DNA of 21,805 nt from an uncultured Eubacteriales bacterium (lineage in GTDB: Bacteria; Bacillota; Clostridia; Christensenellales; Aristaeellaceae), in contig UQNM01000040.1 in the NCBI GenBank assembly GCA_900542395.1, positions 1-21,805 of the forward strand. Direction: 5' to 3'. The notes beneath the pieces were generated by a model. The model saw only the letters and a list, made by a program, of their open reading frames with translations, was not told the DNA's origin and searched no databases. Positions 1 to 7,530 of this stretch are shown here, piece after piece (positions within the stretch are counted from its first letter, which is position 1; every line of letters starts with the position of its first letter). A program made the position numbers and the translations under genes.

Positions 1-47
1 GGATTCGGGTCTTTCACCCTTTAGAAACGTGCGCCGCCGGGCGCACT

Positions 48-80
48 CAAAAAGGACGCCGCATTCAATACGACGTCCTT
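48..80 (-). terminator. Rho-independent terminator of the foldase gene
   Basis: On the minus strand AAGGACG (74-80) pairs with CGTCCTT (52-58) and is followed by a run of five T residues (49-53). It lies about 20 bases past the stop codon of the PrsA-like gene, which fits termination of that single-gene unit. A second perfect hairpin, GTGCGCC/GGCGCAC at 29-46, lies just beyond and has no T run on either side. Confidence 0.85.
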
Positions 81-99
81 CGTTTTCAAGCAAAACGGA

Positions 100-1593
100 T
101 TACTTCATGGCCTTCGGATAGGTCGAGACCTTCGCTTCGGAAACCCACTGGGTCACAGCCGCTTCATAAGCCGCATCCTTCGCGTCGGAGAGCATGGTAT
201 CATAGATATTGCTCTTGATCTCGTCGGTATACTCGACCTCGCCCGCAGCGATGTCGGTCGCATACTGGAGAATGTGATAGCCATAACTCGTCTTGACCAG
301 CTCGGCGGACACGTCGCCGACCTTTTCAAGCGCCATCGCCGCATCCTGGAAGCTCTGCTCATAGACGGACAGACCGTCGCAGACCAGATAGCCGCGGCTC
401 TTGTTCGGCTCGTTGTTCATGCCGGTGTCCTGACCATAGGTCTCAATCAGGCTGTCAAAGTCCTCCCCGGCCTGCGCACGGGCGAGCACGTCCTGCGCCG
501 TCGTCAGAATCTCGTCATACGCCTCGGCGGTCACGGTCTCCAGCTTCGCGCTGGATTCATCCAGCGTCGCCTGAGCGGTCGCCACGGTCTCCTCGAGCGC
601 CGCAACCTGCTCGTCATAGCTGGCCTTGGTCGCCTCGTCATAGGAAGAGGTATCCTCCGCCTTCAGATCGTCAAGCTGCTTCTGCGCGTCGCTCAGCGTG
701 GTGTTCGCGGTGGAAATCGCGCTGTTCAGGTCGCTGATTTCGCTCTGCTTCTCGTCGCTGAACTTGATGAGCAGGTTCTTCACGCCGCGGTAACCTTCCG
801 GCACATAGTAGTTCGTCGTACCGTTGTTCTCGGCGGTCACATAACCGGCCGGAGCCGCGTCATAGCTTTCCTTCTGGGCGGCCACGCGCTTGTCAAACTC
901 TTCCTTCACCTGCTCGTCCGTCACCGCGACGTCCTTGGCGGCATATTCGCGAATCTTTTCGCGCTGCACGCTGGCGGTCTGGTTCTGCACGAAATAATCG
1001 CGCGTATAGCCGACGGTGTTCAGGTCGTTGACGAGCATCTCGTCGAGCTGATCGTTGGTGACGGTCGCCTTGCGCTCCGTATCAACGGCCTCGGCCGGGG
1101 TCGCCTCGCTGCCGGTCGCCTCTTCGAGGGCGGCCAGACGCGCTTCTTCCTCTTCCACCGTCTCCAGATCCGGATAGTTCTGGTAGCGGATCATCATCTT
1201 GTAGAAGTTAAACATGTTGTCGGCGTAGCTTTCCACGTCGGAGGCATCCTCTTCGGGCAGCGGCTCGAAGCCCAGCTCCTTCATCTTACCCTCAAGCACG
1301 ACGCTCTCAATCAGCTGCTCGACAGCAGCCTCGCCGTAGGAGGCGATATCGTCGTCCGTGAGCTGCATCGACACGCCGAAGTTCTGCTGGAAATACTGCT
1401 GGTAGTAGCTGGCCAGATAATCCCGGTAAGCCTCCCACTCCGCCTTGGTGATCTCGGTGGTATCCTGACTGGTCTCCACCTTCGCCACAACCTGCGCGCC
1501 GTCAAGCTCGTCGTCGTGGCCGATCAGGTTGCAGCCGGAGAGCAGCATCAAAGCCGCAAGCAGCAACGCAATCAGCGCGAATCTCTTATTCAT
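100..1593 (-). CDS. PrsA-like lipoprotein foldase (parvulin peptidyl-prolyl isomerase)
   Basis: Probably an extracytoplasmic, membrane-anchored chaperone that helps exported proteins fold by cis-trans isomerisation of prolyl bonds. The 497-residue product has a lipoprotein signal: positive start, hydrophobic stretch to residue 18, and lipobox LSGC with the lipidated cysteine at 21. Residues about 40-240 look like the helical SurA/PrsA N-terminal chaperone region. Parvulin signatures follow: the first strand VKNLLIKF (271-278), AGEDFDSLIETYGQD (375-389), and the C-terminal GYHILQYA (438-445). A heptad-like, Ala/Glu/Asp-rich stretch at about 280-357 is inserted within the parvulin domain, which makes the protein longer than classical PrsA (about 290 residues). 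ATG is preceded by AAAGGAAG. The gene is a single unit with a perfect promoter and a terminator. The family is clear; catalytic activity is inferred. Confidence 0.85.
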   Translation of the reverse strand: MNKRFALIALLLAALMLLSGCNLIGHDDELDGAQVVAKVETSQDTTEITKAEWEAYRDYLASYYQQYFQQNFGVSMQLTDDDIASYGEAAVEQLIESVVLEGKMKELGFEPLPEEDASDVESYADNMFNFYKMMIRYQNYPDLETVEEEEARLAALEEATGSEATPAEAVDTERKATVTNDQLDEMLVNDLNTVGYTRDYFVQNQTASVQREKIREYAAKDVAVTDEQVKEEFDKRVAAQKESYDAAPAGYVTAENNGTTNYYVPEGYRGVKNLLIKFSDEKQSEISDLNSAISTANTTLSDAQKQLDDLKAEDTSSYDEATKASYDEQVAALEETVATAQATLDESSAKLETVTAEAYDEILTTAQDVLARAQAGEDFDSLIETYGQDTGMNNEPNKSRGYLVCDGLSVYEQSFQDAAMALEKVGDVSAELVKTSYGYHILQYATDIAAGEVEYTDEIKSNIYDTMLSDAKDAAYEAAVTQWVSEAKVSTYPKAMK

Positions 1594-1637
1594 GTTCGTT
1601 CTCTTCCTTTCAGCCTCTGCTCGGCAATATACGATTT

Positions 1638-1666
1638 ATTATAATAAGCTGTCATCAACTTGTCAA
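1638..1666 (-). promoter_or_regulatory. Consensus sigma-A promoter of the foldase gene
   Basis: The minus strand shows TTGACA (1661-1666), a 17-base spacer and TATAAT (1638-1643): both hexamers and the spacing match the consensus exactly. The start codon is 45 bases downstream of the -10 box. It implies strong, constitutive expression of the lipoprotein. Confidence 0.9.
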
Positions 1667-1692
1667 GCGCGTGTGTCGCCCTGCGGCTCAAA

Positions 1693-1728
1693 TGTTCGCT
1701 CTTTTTGTTCAAATTCACAAAAAGAACA
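1693..1728 (-). terminator. AT-rich stem-loop after DUF6056, possible weak terminator
   Basis: TCTTTTTGT (1700-1708) and ACAAAAAGA (1717-1725) form a nine-pair stem with an eight-base loop, and TGTTC/GAACA can extend it with a bulge. It lies just after the stop of the DUF6056 gene and before the foldase promoter, where the long upstream unit should end. It has little GC and no clear T tract beyond the stem, so terminator function is uncertain. Confidence 0.35.
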
Positions 1729-1732
1729 CATT

Positions 1733-3061
1733 TCACTCGCCGCACACCCGAATTCCGAACCACTTGGAGAGCGTGCTGTTCGGCCAGCTTTCCGCGTCCT
1801 TTTCCAGCGCAATGTTCATGGTAAAGCGCGAGCGGCTTTCCACCGAGGCGATTTTCACCTCGTCCGCCCCGCTCCGCACCGCTGTTTCGATTTTTTGAGT
1901 CTGCGCTTTCCACGCCGCCTCATGCGCGCCGACTTCCCTGACAGCCTGATACCCGCCGTAAACAAGCAAAAACAGCGCCAGCGGCAGCGCGCACAGCCTG
2001 GCCGCGTCCAGCGCGCGGACATGCGCCTCCATGTCGCCGAGCAGCGTCGCCAGCGCGCAGAGCGTCAACGCAATCACGCAGGTATACGACCGATCCGACA
2101 GTTCCGGCGAGGCGACCATCGCATACGCGCTCAGCAGCGCCGCCAGCAGCAAAAGCGCCGCCCGCCGGTTTCGCATCGGCACGTGAAGCGCCCGCCCCAT
2201 TCCATGGACAATCGGCATGGCCAGCAATCCTGCGCCCGCATACACACCCGTATAAAGCGTAATGCGAAGCAGCCGCTTCCCGATCTCCCACGCCATCGAA
2301 TCGTAAGCATAGGCGGATGCGCGCGCAAAATTTCCCGGCGCAAGAATCATCATCGCCGCGCCCGCCGCCTGCGCCGCCAGACAGAGCCACGCGGAAACCG
2401 GCGTTCTTTTCCCGCGGTATGCGCTGTCCGCCAGCAGCAAGAGCGCCACCGCCAGCATGCCGCAGGCCGCGTTCTCATTCGTCCAGCCACTCAAAAAGCA
2501 GAGCGGAACGCCGATCACGCCGAGCGCCGCACATTCTTTTTCCAGCAGCCGCGGGATGATCAGCAGCGGCAAAAGCGCCAGCGCCGTGCCCCACAGATAG
2601 TTGCACGCGCCGTCCAGCCACAAAAAGACCGTGCCGAAGAACGGAACCAGCGTGAACAGCGCCGCGTGGATGACCAGCAGAACCGTCCAGCAAAACCGTC
2701 TGCCCTTCGGCTTGGCCAGCGCATACAGTTCAATCACGAGCAGCATATACGCCGCCGTATTGGCGATGTTGAAAACGCCCTTTCCCCAATAAAGGAAGAG
2801 CTGCGCCAGCGTGTGAACCACGCTGCGCCCGCCCCAGAGACGGTAATGCGCCGCCTGAGAGGCGAGCACGTCCGCCACCCCGGCAAGCGGCTTGCCCGTG
2901 CTCCAACTGAAGGAATAATCATAATCGTCCATTTGCAGCGGCGTATGCACGTTCAGCAGGAACATGGTCGCCGCCATGAGCACGAGAATCGCCGCAAAGA
3001 CACAGGCGCGAAACGCCGTCTTTTCTTCTATTCCGGCCAGAAAATCCCGTGCGCGGTTCAT
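1733..3061 (-). CDS. DUF6056 family polytopic membrane protein
   Basis: A 442-residue integral membrane protein with about ten or more hydrophobic segments, starting with one at about residues 19-37. After it comes an extracytoplasmic loop containing TPLQMDDYDYSFSWSTGKPL (about 40-59), then WGGRSVVHTLAQLF and FNIANTAAYMLL. The DD(Y/F)xYS motif after the first helix and the W-x-GR-x-VVH element are typical, in my recollection, of DUF6056, a Firmicutes family that resembles multi-pass glycosyltransferases of the GT-C type, whose acidic loop residues bind metal or lipid-phosphate sugar. A role in surface glycan assembly is therefore an inference, not shown. The start ATG overlaps the TGA of the preceding gene (ATGA), which indicates translational coupling, and a G-rich ribosome site lies upstream. 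It is the last gene of the dnaB-topB cluster. Confidence 0.75.
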   Translation of the reverse strand: MNRARDFLAGIEEKTAFRACVFAAILVLMAATMFLLNVHTPLQMDDYDYSFSWSTGKPLAGVADVLASQAAHYRLWGGRSVVHTLAQLFLYWGKGVFNIANTAAYMLLVIELYALAKPKGRRFCWTVLLVIHAALFTLVPFFGTVFLWLDGACNYLWGTALALLPLLIIPRLLEKECAALGVIGVPLCFLSGWTNENAACGMLAVALLLLADSAYRGKRTPVSAWLCLAAQAAGAAMMILAPGNFARASAYAYDSMAWEIGKRLLRITLYTGVYAGAGLLAMPIVHGMGRALHVPMRNRRAALLLLAALLSAYAMVASPELSDRSYTCVIALTLCALATLLGDMEAHVRALDAARLCALPLALFLLVYGGYQAVREVGAHEAAWKAQTQKIETAVRSGADEVKIASVESRSRFTMNIALEKDAESWPNSTLSKWFGIRVCGE

Positions 3062-3537
3062 GCGTTTCCCCCCAGCGGCTCAACGGCCAGCACGACTTTA
3101 TCGTGGCTCGTCACCGCAACGTCGCGCCCAATCAGCGCCGCGTCAAAGGGCATGGCCGGCTCGATCAAAAAGCGCCGCTCGCCTTCCGGCGCCATATCCT
3201 CATAAACATTGACGATCATCTCGTGAAAATGCACGCCGTTTTCATAAACCTCTTCATCGCCGACGCGCACCAGCGTTCCCGCCGTCTTGCGCGTCAGGCC
3301 GCTGGTCAGCTCGCGCAGAAAGCGGCCGTATCGAATCGACGGCATCACAAACAAATCTCCGACAAAAATCGCCGCCGCACAGGTCAGAATCAGCCCAGCC
3401 GTGCACAGCGTCTGGTTGCGCACCGCAAAGCCCGCGGCGCACAGCGCAAAAAACGGCAGCATCGCCAGCAGCATTTTGAAAACGTCCCGCCGCAGACGCC
3501 GTTTGTTTTCTTCCGTTCGTTTTTCCGTATAAAACAT
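3058..3537 (-). CDS. Unrecognised membrane protein with two N-terminal helices
   Basis: I do not recognise this 159-residue protein. It begins with a short charged segment (residues 1-20, many Lys/Arg/Glu), then two hydrophobic helices at about 22-40 and 45-65, and ends in a soluble tail of about 90 residues with alternating hydrophobic positions that suggests a small beta-rich domain. The start is placed at the ATG at 3537 because AAAGGAG lies eight bases upstream; a longer reading would begin inside topB. It begins 13 bases after topB and overlaps DUF6056 by four bases, so all three are probably co-transcribed. Orientation rules (positive N-terminus) would put both ends in the cytoplasm. 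No catalytic motif is visible. Confidence 0.8.
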   Translation of the reverse strand: MFYTEKRTEENKRRLRRDVFKMLLAMLPFFALCAAGFAVRNQTLCTAGLILTCAAAIFVGDLFVMPSIRYGRFLRELTSGLTRKTAGTLVRVGDEEVYENGVHFHEMIVNVYEDMAPEGERRFLIEPAMPFDAALIGRDVAVTSHDKVVLAVEPLGGNA

Positions 3538-3550
3538 GGCCGTCGCTCCT

Positions 3551-5632
3551 TTACCGTTCTCCCGCTTCAAAACGGATCTGTCCCGCGTCGTAGTGAATGG
3601 TGCCGGTCGAGCCGCGCACGTCCTTCTTCTCCATGCACAGCTTGAGCAGCTTGGCGGTCAGCATCGGTCCGCCCGCGCGGGTCAGCGCATCCTTCCAGAT
3701 GGTGAATCTGCATCCCTCGCGGAATCGGGTGCAGTAAAAGCCCTTGCTGTTTTCCGCCACCTTGCCCTGCCCGCAGACGGGGCAGGCCACACCGAGCGTC
3801 GGTATGCGTTTTTTCCCTCGGCGCTCCTCCTTGGCAAAGGCCACATCCGGTGCGCCAGCCGCGTTTTCAACAAGGAAAGCCGCCAGCCGCGCAATGCCCT
3901 GACGGAAGCGCGCTTCGCCGTCGCTGCCTCGGGCAATTTCCGCCAGCGCCCGTTCCCAGCGGCCCGTCGTCTCCGGCGAAGCGATCTCTTGCGGCACCGC
4001 TTCTATCAGGTGCACGCCCTTTTCCGTCGCCACGAGGTTTTTGCCGCTGCGCCGCACATATCCCACGTCGATCAGCCGCTCAATGATGGCCGCGCGCGTT
4101 GCCGGTGTGCCCAGCGCGCAATCCTTCATCTGCTCGCGAATTTCTTCGTCCGCAATCTGCCGCCCTGCGTGTTCCATATCCAGCAGGATGCTCGCGTCGC
4201 TATATTCCTTCGGCGGCTTGGTCTGGTCGCGCGTCACCTGTGCGCGCTTGCAGAGCCGCTCGTCCCCGACGGCCAGCGCCGGAAGCCGCTGCTCGTCGTC
4301 ATCCGCCTTCTTTTTTCTTTTGCCCTCGTCTCCGCCGTAGATGGCCTTCCATCCTTCCTGCGTGACGGCTTTCCCCATGCTGAGAAAATCATCCTCGCCG
4401 CAGGTCGTGACCACGCGCAGCGCGTCGTATTCGTAATTCGGATAGAACGCCGCCGCCAATCGCTTGGCGACCATCTCGTACAGCCTGCGCTCATCCGCAG
4501 TCAGATTCACGCGATCCGCGCGCTTGCCCGTCGGAATGATCGCGTGGTGGTCGGTCAGCTTCGCGTCGTCAAACACGCGCTTGGTCATCCGAACGCCATA
4601 GGAAAGCGCCTGCTCGCCGATGGGTTGCAGCGCGCCGTCATAGCTGCCCAGCGTCGTCTGCACCTTGCCGAGCATATCGTGCGACAGATAGCGGCTGTCC
4701 GTCCTCGGATAGGTCAGCAGCTTGTGCTGCTCGTAGAGCTTTTGCGCCGTCGCCAGCGTCTTTTTCGCAGTAAAGCCCAGTTGCGCGTTCGCTTCGCGTT
4801 GGAGCGTCGTCAAATCATACAAGAGCGGCGGCCACACGCTCTTGTGTTCCCGCGCGGCCTGCGTCACCTGTGCCGACCGGCCGGAAACGCGCTGCGCAAT
4901 CTGCTGTGCGGCCTCCTCGTTTTCGAGCTTGCGCTCGCCCTTTTTGTCGATATACACGCCCTGATAATCGCCGAAATCCGCGCGCACCGTGTAAAACGGC
5001 TTGGGCACAAATGCGTCGATTTCCCGCCTCCGCTTGACGAGCATGCTCAGCGTCGGCGTTTGCACACGACCGATGGAAAGCAGCACATTGTAGCGGATCG
5101 TATAGGCGCGCGTCGCGTTCATGCCGATGAGCCAGTCCGCATCCGCCCGACAGCGCGCGCTGGCATAGAGCGCATCGTAATCAGCCGACGGCCGAAGGCT
5201 GTCAAACCCGGCGCGGATGGCTTCGTCCGTCATGGAGGATATCCACAGCCGCTTCACCGGCTTTCTGCACCCCGCCTGCTCGTAAATATAGCGGAAAATC
5301 AGCTCACCCTCACGCCCGGAGTCCGTCGCGCAGATGATATCCTGCGTTTCCTTGTCGTTCATCCATTTTTTGACGGAGAGAAACTGGCTTCTCGTCTTCT
5401 TGATCACCTTTGTCTCCATCTTTTCCGGCAGAATCGGCAGATCCTCCGCGCGCCATCGGGTATATCGCTCGTCCAGCTCCTGCGGCTCCTTGAGCGTAAC
5501 CAGATGGCCGAGCGCCCATGTGACCACATAGCCGCCGCCGATCAGGCTGTTTTCGCCCCTGTCCTTTGCGCCCAGCACACGGGCAATGTCCCGCGCGACG
5601 GAGGGTTTTTCGGCAACGACAAGCGTATGCAT
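3551..5632 (-). CDS. topB: DNA topoisomerase III
   Basis: A type IA topoisomerase that cuts one DNA strand through a tyrosine, passes the other strand and reseals; it separates linked daughter DNA and recombination intermediates. The TOPRIM domain occupies residues 1-135, with the nucleotide-binding Glu in VVAEKPSVA (5-13) and DSGREGE (104-110). SIGRVQTPT (186-194) and the catalytic Tyr308 in LLTYPRTDSRY mark the toroidal body; DHHAIIPT follows at 361-368. A C-terminal four-cysteine zinc ribbon uses Cys617, Cys620, Cys634 and Cys641. The length of 693 residues and lack of long Topo I-type zinc tails fit TopB rather than TopA. ATG has GAGGTG five bases upstream. It starts 18 bases after dnaB, so helicase and topoisomerase are likely co-expressed. 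Confidence 0.97.
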   Translation of the reverse strand: MHTLVVAEKPSVARDIARVLGAKDRGENSLIGGGYVVTWALGHLVTLKEPQELDERYTRWRAEDLPILPEKMETKVIKKTRSQFLSVKKWMNDKETQDIICATDSGREGELIFRYIYEQAGCRKPVKRLWISSMTDEAIRAGFDSLRPSADYDALYASARCRADADWLIGMNATRAYTIRYNVLLSIGRVQTPTLSMLVKRRREIDAFVPKPFYTVRADFGDYQGVYIDKKGERKLENEEAAQQIAQRVSGRSAQVTQAAREHKSVWPPLLYDLTTLQREANAQLGFTAKKTLATAQKLYEQHKLLTYPRTDSRYLSHDMLGKVQTTLGSYDGALQPIGEQALSYGVRMTKRVFDDAKLTDHHAIIPTGKRADRVNLTADERRLYEMVAKRLAAAFYPNYEYDALRVVTTCGEDDFLSMGKAVTQEGWKAIYGGDEGKRKKKADDDEQRLPALAVGDERLCKRAQVTRDQTKPPKEYSDASILLDMEHAGRQIADEEIREQMKDCALGTPATRAAIIERLIDVGYVRRSGKNLVATEKGVHLIEAVPQEIASPETTGRWERALAEIARGSDGEARFRQGIARLAAFLVENAAGAPDVAFAKEERRGKKRIPTLGVACPVCGQGKVAENSKGFYCTRFREGCRFTIWKDALTRAGGPMLTAKLLKLCMEKKDVRGSTGTIHYDAGQIRFEAGER

Positions 5633-5650
5633 GGCTTCACCTCATGTTTT

Positions 5651-6994
5651 TTACTGTGCCGCGCCGCCCTGCTGGAGGCTGGCAAAGCGCGTGTATTGCC
5701 CCAGCCAGGCCAGCTTCACCGTGCCCAGCGGGCCGTTGCGCTGTTTGGCCACAATCACCTCGGCAATGTTCTTGTCCTCGGTGTTTGGATCGTAATATTC
5801 CTCGCGATGCAGGAACATGATGACGTCGGCGTCCTGCTCGATAGCGCCGGAATCGCGCAGGTCGGATAGAATCGGCCGCTTGTCGCTTCGCTGTGCGCCC
5901 GCACGGGAAAGCTGCGCCAGCGCAACCAGCGGCACATTCAGCTCCTTGGCGATGCTCTTGAGGTTGCGCGAAATCTCGCTGACCTCATTCTGGCGGTTTT
6001 CGACATGGCCGTCCGCGCTCATCAGCTGCAAATAGTCGACCATAATCATATCCAGCCCATGCTCCATTTTCAGCCTTCGGCAGCGGGAGCGAAGCTGCGA
6101 CGGCGTGATGCCGGACGTATCGTCGATATAGATATTGGAGGCCGCCAGCGGGCCGAGCGCAGAGGACAGCGAAATCCAGTCGTCATCGCGCAGCGAGCCG
6201 TGGCGAACGGACTGCATGTCCACGCGCGCATCCGCGCACAGAAGGCGCATCGCGAGCTGATCCTTCGGCATTTCCAGCGAGAAAACCGCCGTCGTCTTGC
6301 CTGCCATCGTCGCCGCATAGCCGATCAGGTTCATGCCAAAGCTCGTCTTGCCCATCGAGGGGCGCGCGCCGACAATCACCAACTCGCCGCCGTGCAAACC
6401 GGTCAGCAGGTTATCCAAATCCACAAAGCCCGTCGGCACACCGTCGATGCCGCCCTTCAGCTCGGTCAGCTGTTCGATGCGCAGATACGTATCCGGCAGA
6501 ACGTCCGCAATATGCGTCAGTGTGCTTCCCTCGTGGCGGCGCATGATGATATCAAAAATCGACTTTTCCGCCACGCCGAGGATGTCGCTCACCGCTTCGG
6601 TCTGCTGATAGCATGCGGTGGCGATGTCCCCCGTCGCCTTAATCATGCGGCGCAGCGTCGCCTTTTCATCCACAATCTGCACATAGGCGCGCGCGTTGAC
6701 CGTAGACGGCATGCACTGGCTCAATTCAATGAGATAGTTCGTGCCGCCGACGCCCTCCAGCGTGCCGCGCCGGGTCAGCTCGTCGTCCACCGTCACCAGA
6801 TCAATGGGCATGCCCTGCATGTTGAGCGCATGCATCGCGTCGAAAATTTCCCGGTTGGCGGGCTGATAGAAATCATCCGCCGTAAGCAGCTCAAAGGCCA
6901 GCGACAGCGCCTCTCTGTCCTGCATCATGCAGCCCAGAACGCTTTTTTCCGCATCGGCATTGTTGGGCGGTACACGCATAACTGCCTCGTCCAC
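5651..6994 (-). CDS. dnaB: Replicative DNA helicase DnaB
   Basis: The hexameric 5'-3' helicase that unwinds DNA at the replication fork and recruits primase (called DnaC in Bacillus subtilis). I place the start at GTG 6994 because AAAAGGGGAG ends six bases upstream; a TTG at 7015 would put that ribosome site inside the gene. This gives 447 residues, normal for the family. The N-terminal helical collar begins VPPNNADAEKSVLGCMM. The RecA-like domain has Walker A GARPSMGKTS (about 209-218), Walker B MIMVDYLQL (about 316-324), the SDLRDSGAIEQDAD stretch and a C-terminal KQRNGP element carrying the likely arginine finger. No intein is present. The gene lies directly behind a terminator after rplI and ahead of topB. 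Confidence 0.97.
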   Translation of the reverse strand: MDEAVMRVPPNNADAEKSVLGCMMQDREALSLAFELLTADDFYQPANREIFDAMHALNMQGMPIDLVTVDDELTRRGTLEGVGGTNYLIELSQCMPSTVNARAYVQIVDEKATLRRMIKATGDIATACYQQTEAVSDILGVAEKSIFDIIMRRHEGSTLTHIADVLPDTYLRIEQLTELKGGIDGVPTGFVDLDNLLTGLHGGELVIVGARPSMGKTSFGMNLIGYAATMAGKTTAVFSLEMPKDQLAMRLLCADARVDMQSVRHGSLRDDDWISLSSALGPLAASNIYIDDTSGITPSQLRSRCRRLKMEHGLDMIMVDYLQLMSADGHVENRQNEVSEISRNLKSIAKELNVPLVALAQLSRAGAQRSDKRPILSDLRDSGAIEQDADVIMFLHREEYYDPNTEDKNIAEVIVAKQRNGPLGTVKLAWLGQYTRFASLQQGGAAQ

Positions 6995-7000
6995 AATGTT

Positions 7001-7010
7001 CTCCCCTTTT
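7001..7010 (-). promoter_or_regulatory. Ribosome-binding site fixing the dnaB GTG start
   Basis: AAAAGGGGAG on the minus strand ends six bases before GTG 6994. It directly follows the T-rich tail of the terminator at 7011-7051, so terminator and ribosome site adjoin with no spare base. Confidence 0.75.
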
Positions 7011-7051
7011 AACAAAAGATAGGGCTTTCCCCCGTTTCAGGAGGAAAACCC
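7011..7051 (-). terminator. Terminator or attenuator between rplI and dnaB
   Basis: On the minus strand GGGTTTTCC (7043-7051) pairs with GGAAAGCCC (7022-7030), one pair being G-U in RNA, with a 12-base loop, followed by the T-rich tail TATCTTTTGTT (7011-7021). No convincing separate promoter for dnaB is visible between the two genes, so the hairpin may only reduce read-through and set the ratio of L9 to DnaB. Confidence 0.7.
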
Positions 7052-7066
7052 AGTGCGTTGTATGGA

Positions 7067-7510
7067 TCAGCCAACCTCAACCTTGGCGGTCATTTCCGCC
7101 GTAATGCCCGCATAGAGCCACACGCTGACCGTAAAATCGCCCGCGTTGCGGATGTTGGCCACATCAATGCGGCGCTTTTCCACCTTCACACCATACTGCT
7201 TGAACAGCTCGTCGGCAATCTCCTGCGCGGTGACGGAGCCGTAAAGCCTGCCGCCCTCCGCGCCGCGCGCCACGATCTTGATGGCCTTGCCGGAAAGCGC
7301 CTTGCGGGTTTCCTCCGCCTTGGCGCGCTCGACGTCTTCGCGGTGCTTCTGCGCGGCCTTCGCGTTCTCGATGGCGTTCAGGTTCGTCGCGCTCGCCTCG
7401 CGCGCCAGCCCCTTGGGGAAAAGGAAGTTGCGGGCAAACCCGTCGGAAGCCTCGATGATCTGATCCTTCTTTCCGGTTCCCTTGATATCCTTGAGCAAAA
7501 TCACTTTCAT
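7067..7510 (-). CDS. rplI: 50S ribosomal protein L9
   Basis: L9 binds 23S rRNA through its N-terminal domain and extends from the ribosome through a long helix. The N-terminus MKVILLKDIKGTGKKDQI, followed by GFARNFLFPKGLA, is the L9 signature; a charged central helix (about 50-75) and a small C-terminal domain follow. Length is 147 residues, as usual. ATG has GGAGG eight bases upstream. It starts 20 bases after the DUF2232 gene and is followed by a hairpin before dnaB. The rplI-dnaB order is common in Firmicutes. Confidence 0.98.
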   Translation of the reverse strand: MKVILLKDIKGTGKKDQIIEASDGFARNFLFPKGLAREASATNLNAIENAKAAQKHREDVERAKAEETRKALSGKAIKIVARGAEGGRLYGSVTAQEIADELFKQYGVKVEKRRIDVANIRNAGDFTVSVWLYAGITAEMTAKVEVG

Positions 7511-7530
7511 AGCTTTATCCTCCCGAAATC

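Noticed and set aside
1..24. Open plus-strand frame ending in TAG at 22-24, possibly the end of a gene entering from the left
   Set aside because: Only seven codons are visible, no family can be recognised, and a chance stop is equally likely.
29..46. Perfect GTGCGCC/GGCGCAC hairpin
   Set aside because: No T tract follows on either strand, so terminator function is not supported; the nearby 48-80 hairpin suffices.
3536..5869. Plus-strand open frame of 777 codons opposite topB
   Set aside because: It is rich in Arg, His and Leu, has no domain logic, and lies opposite an unmistakable topB; high GC at third positions explains it.
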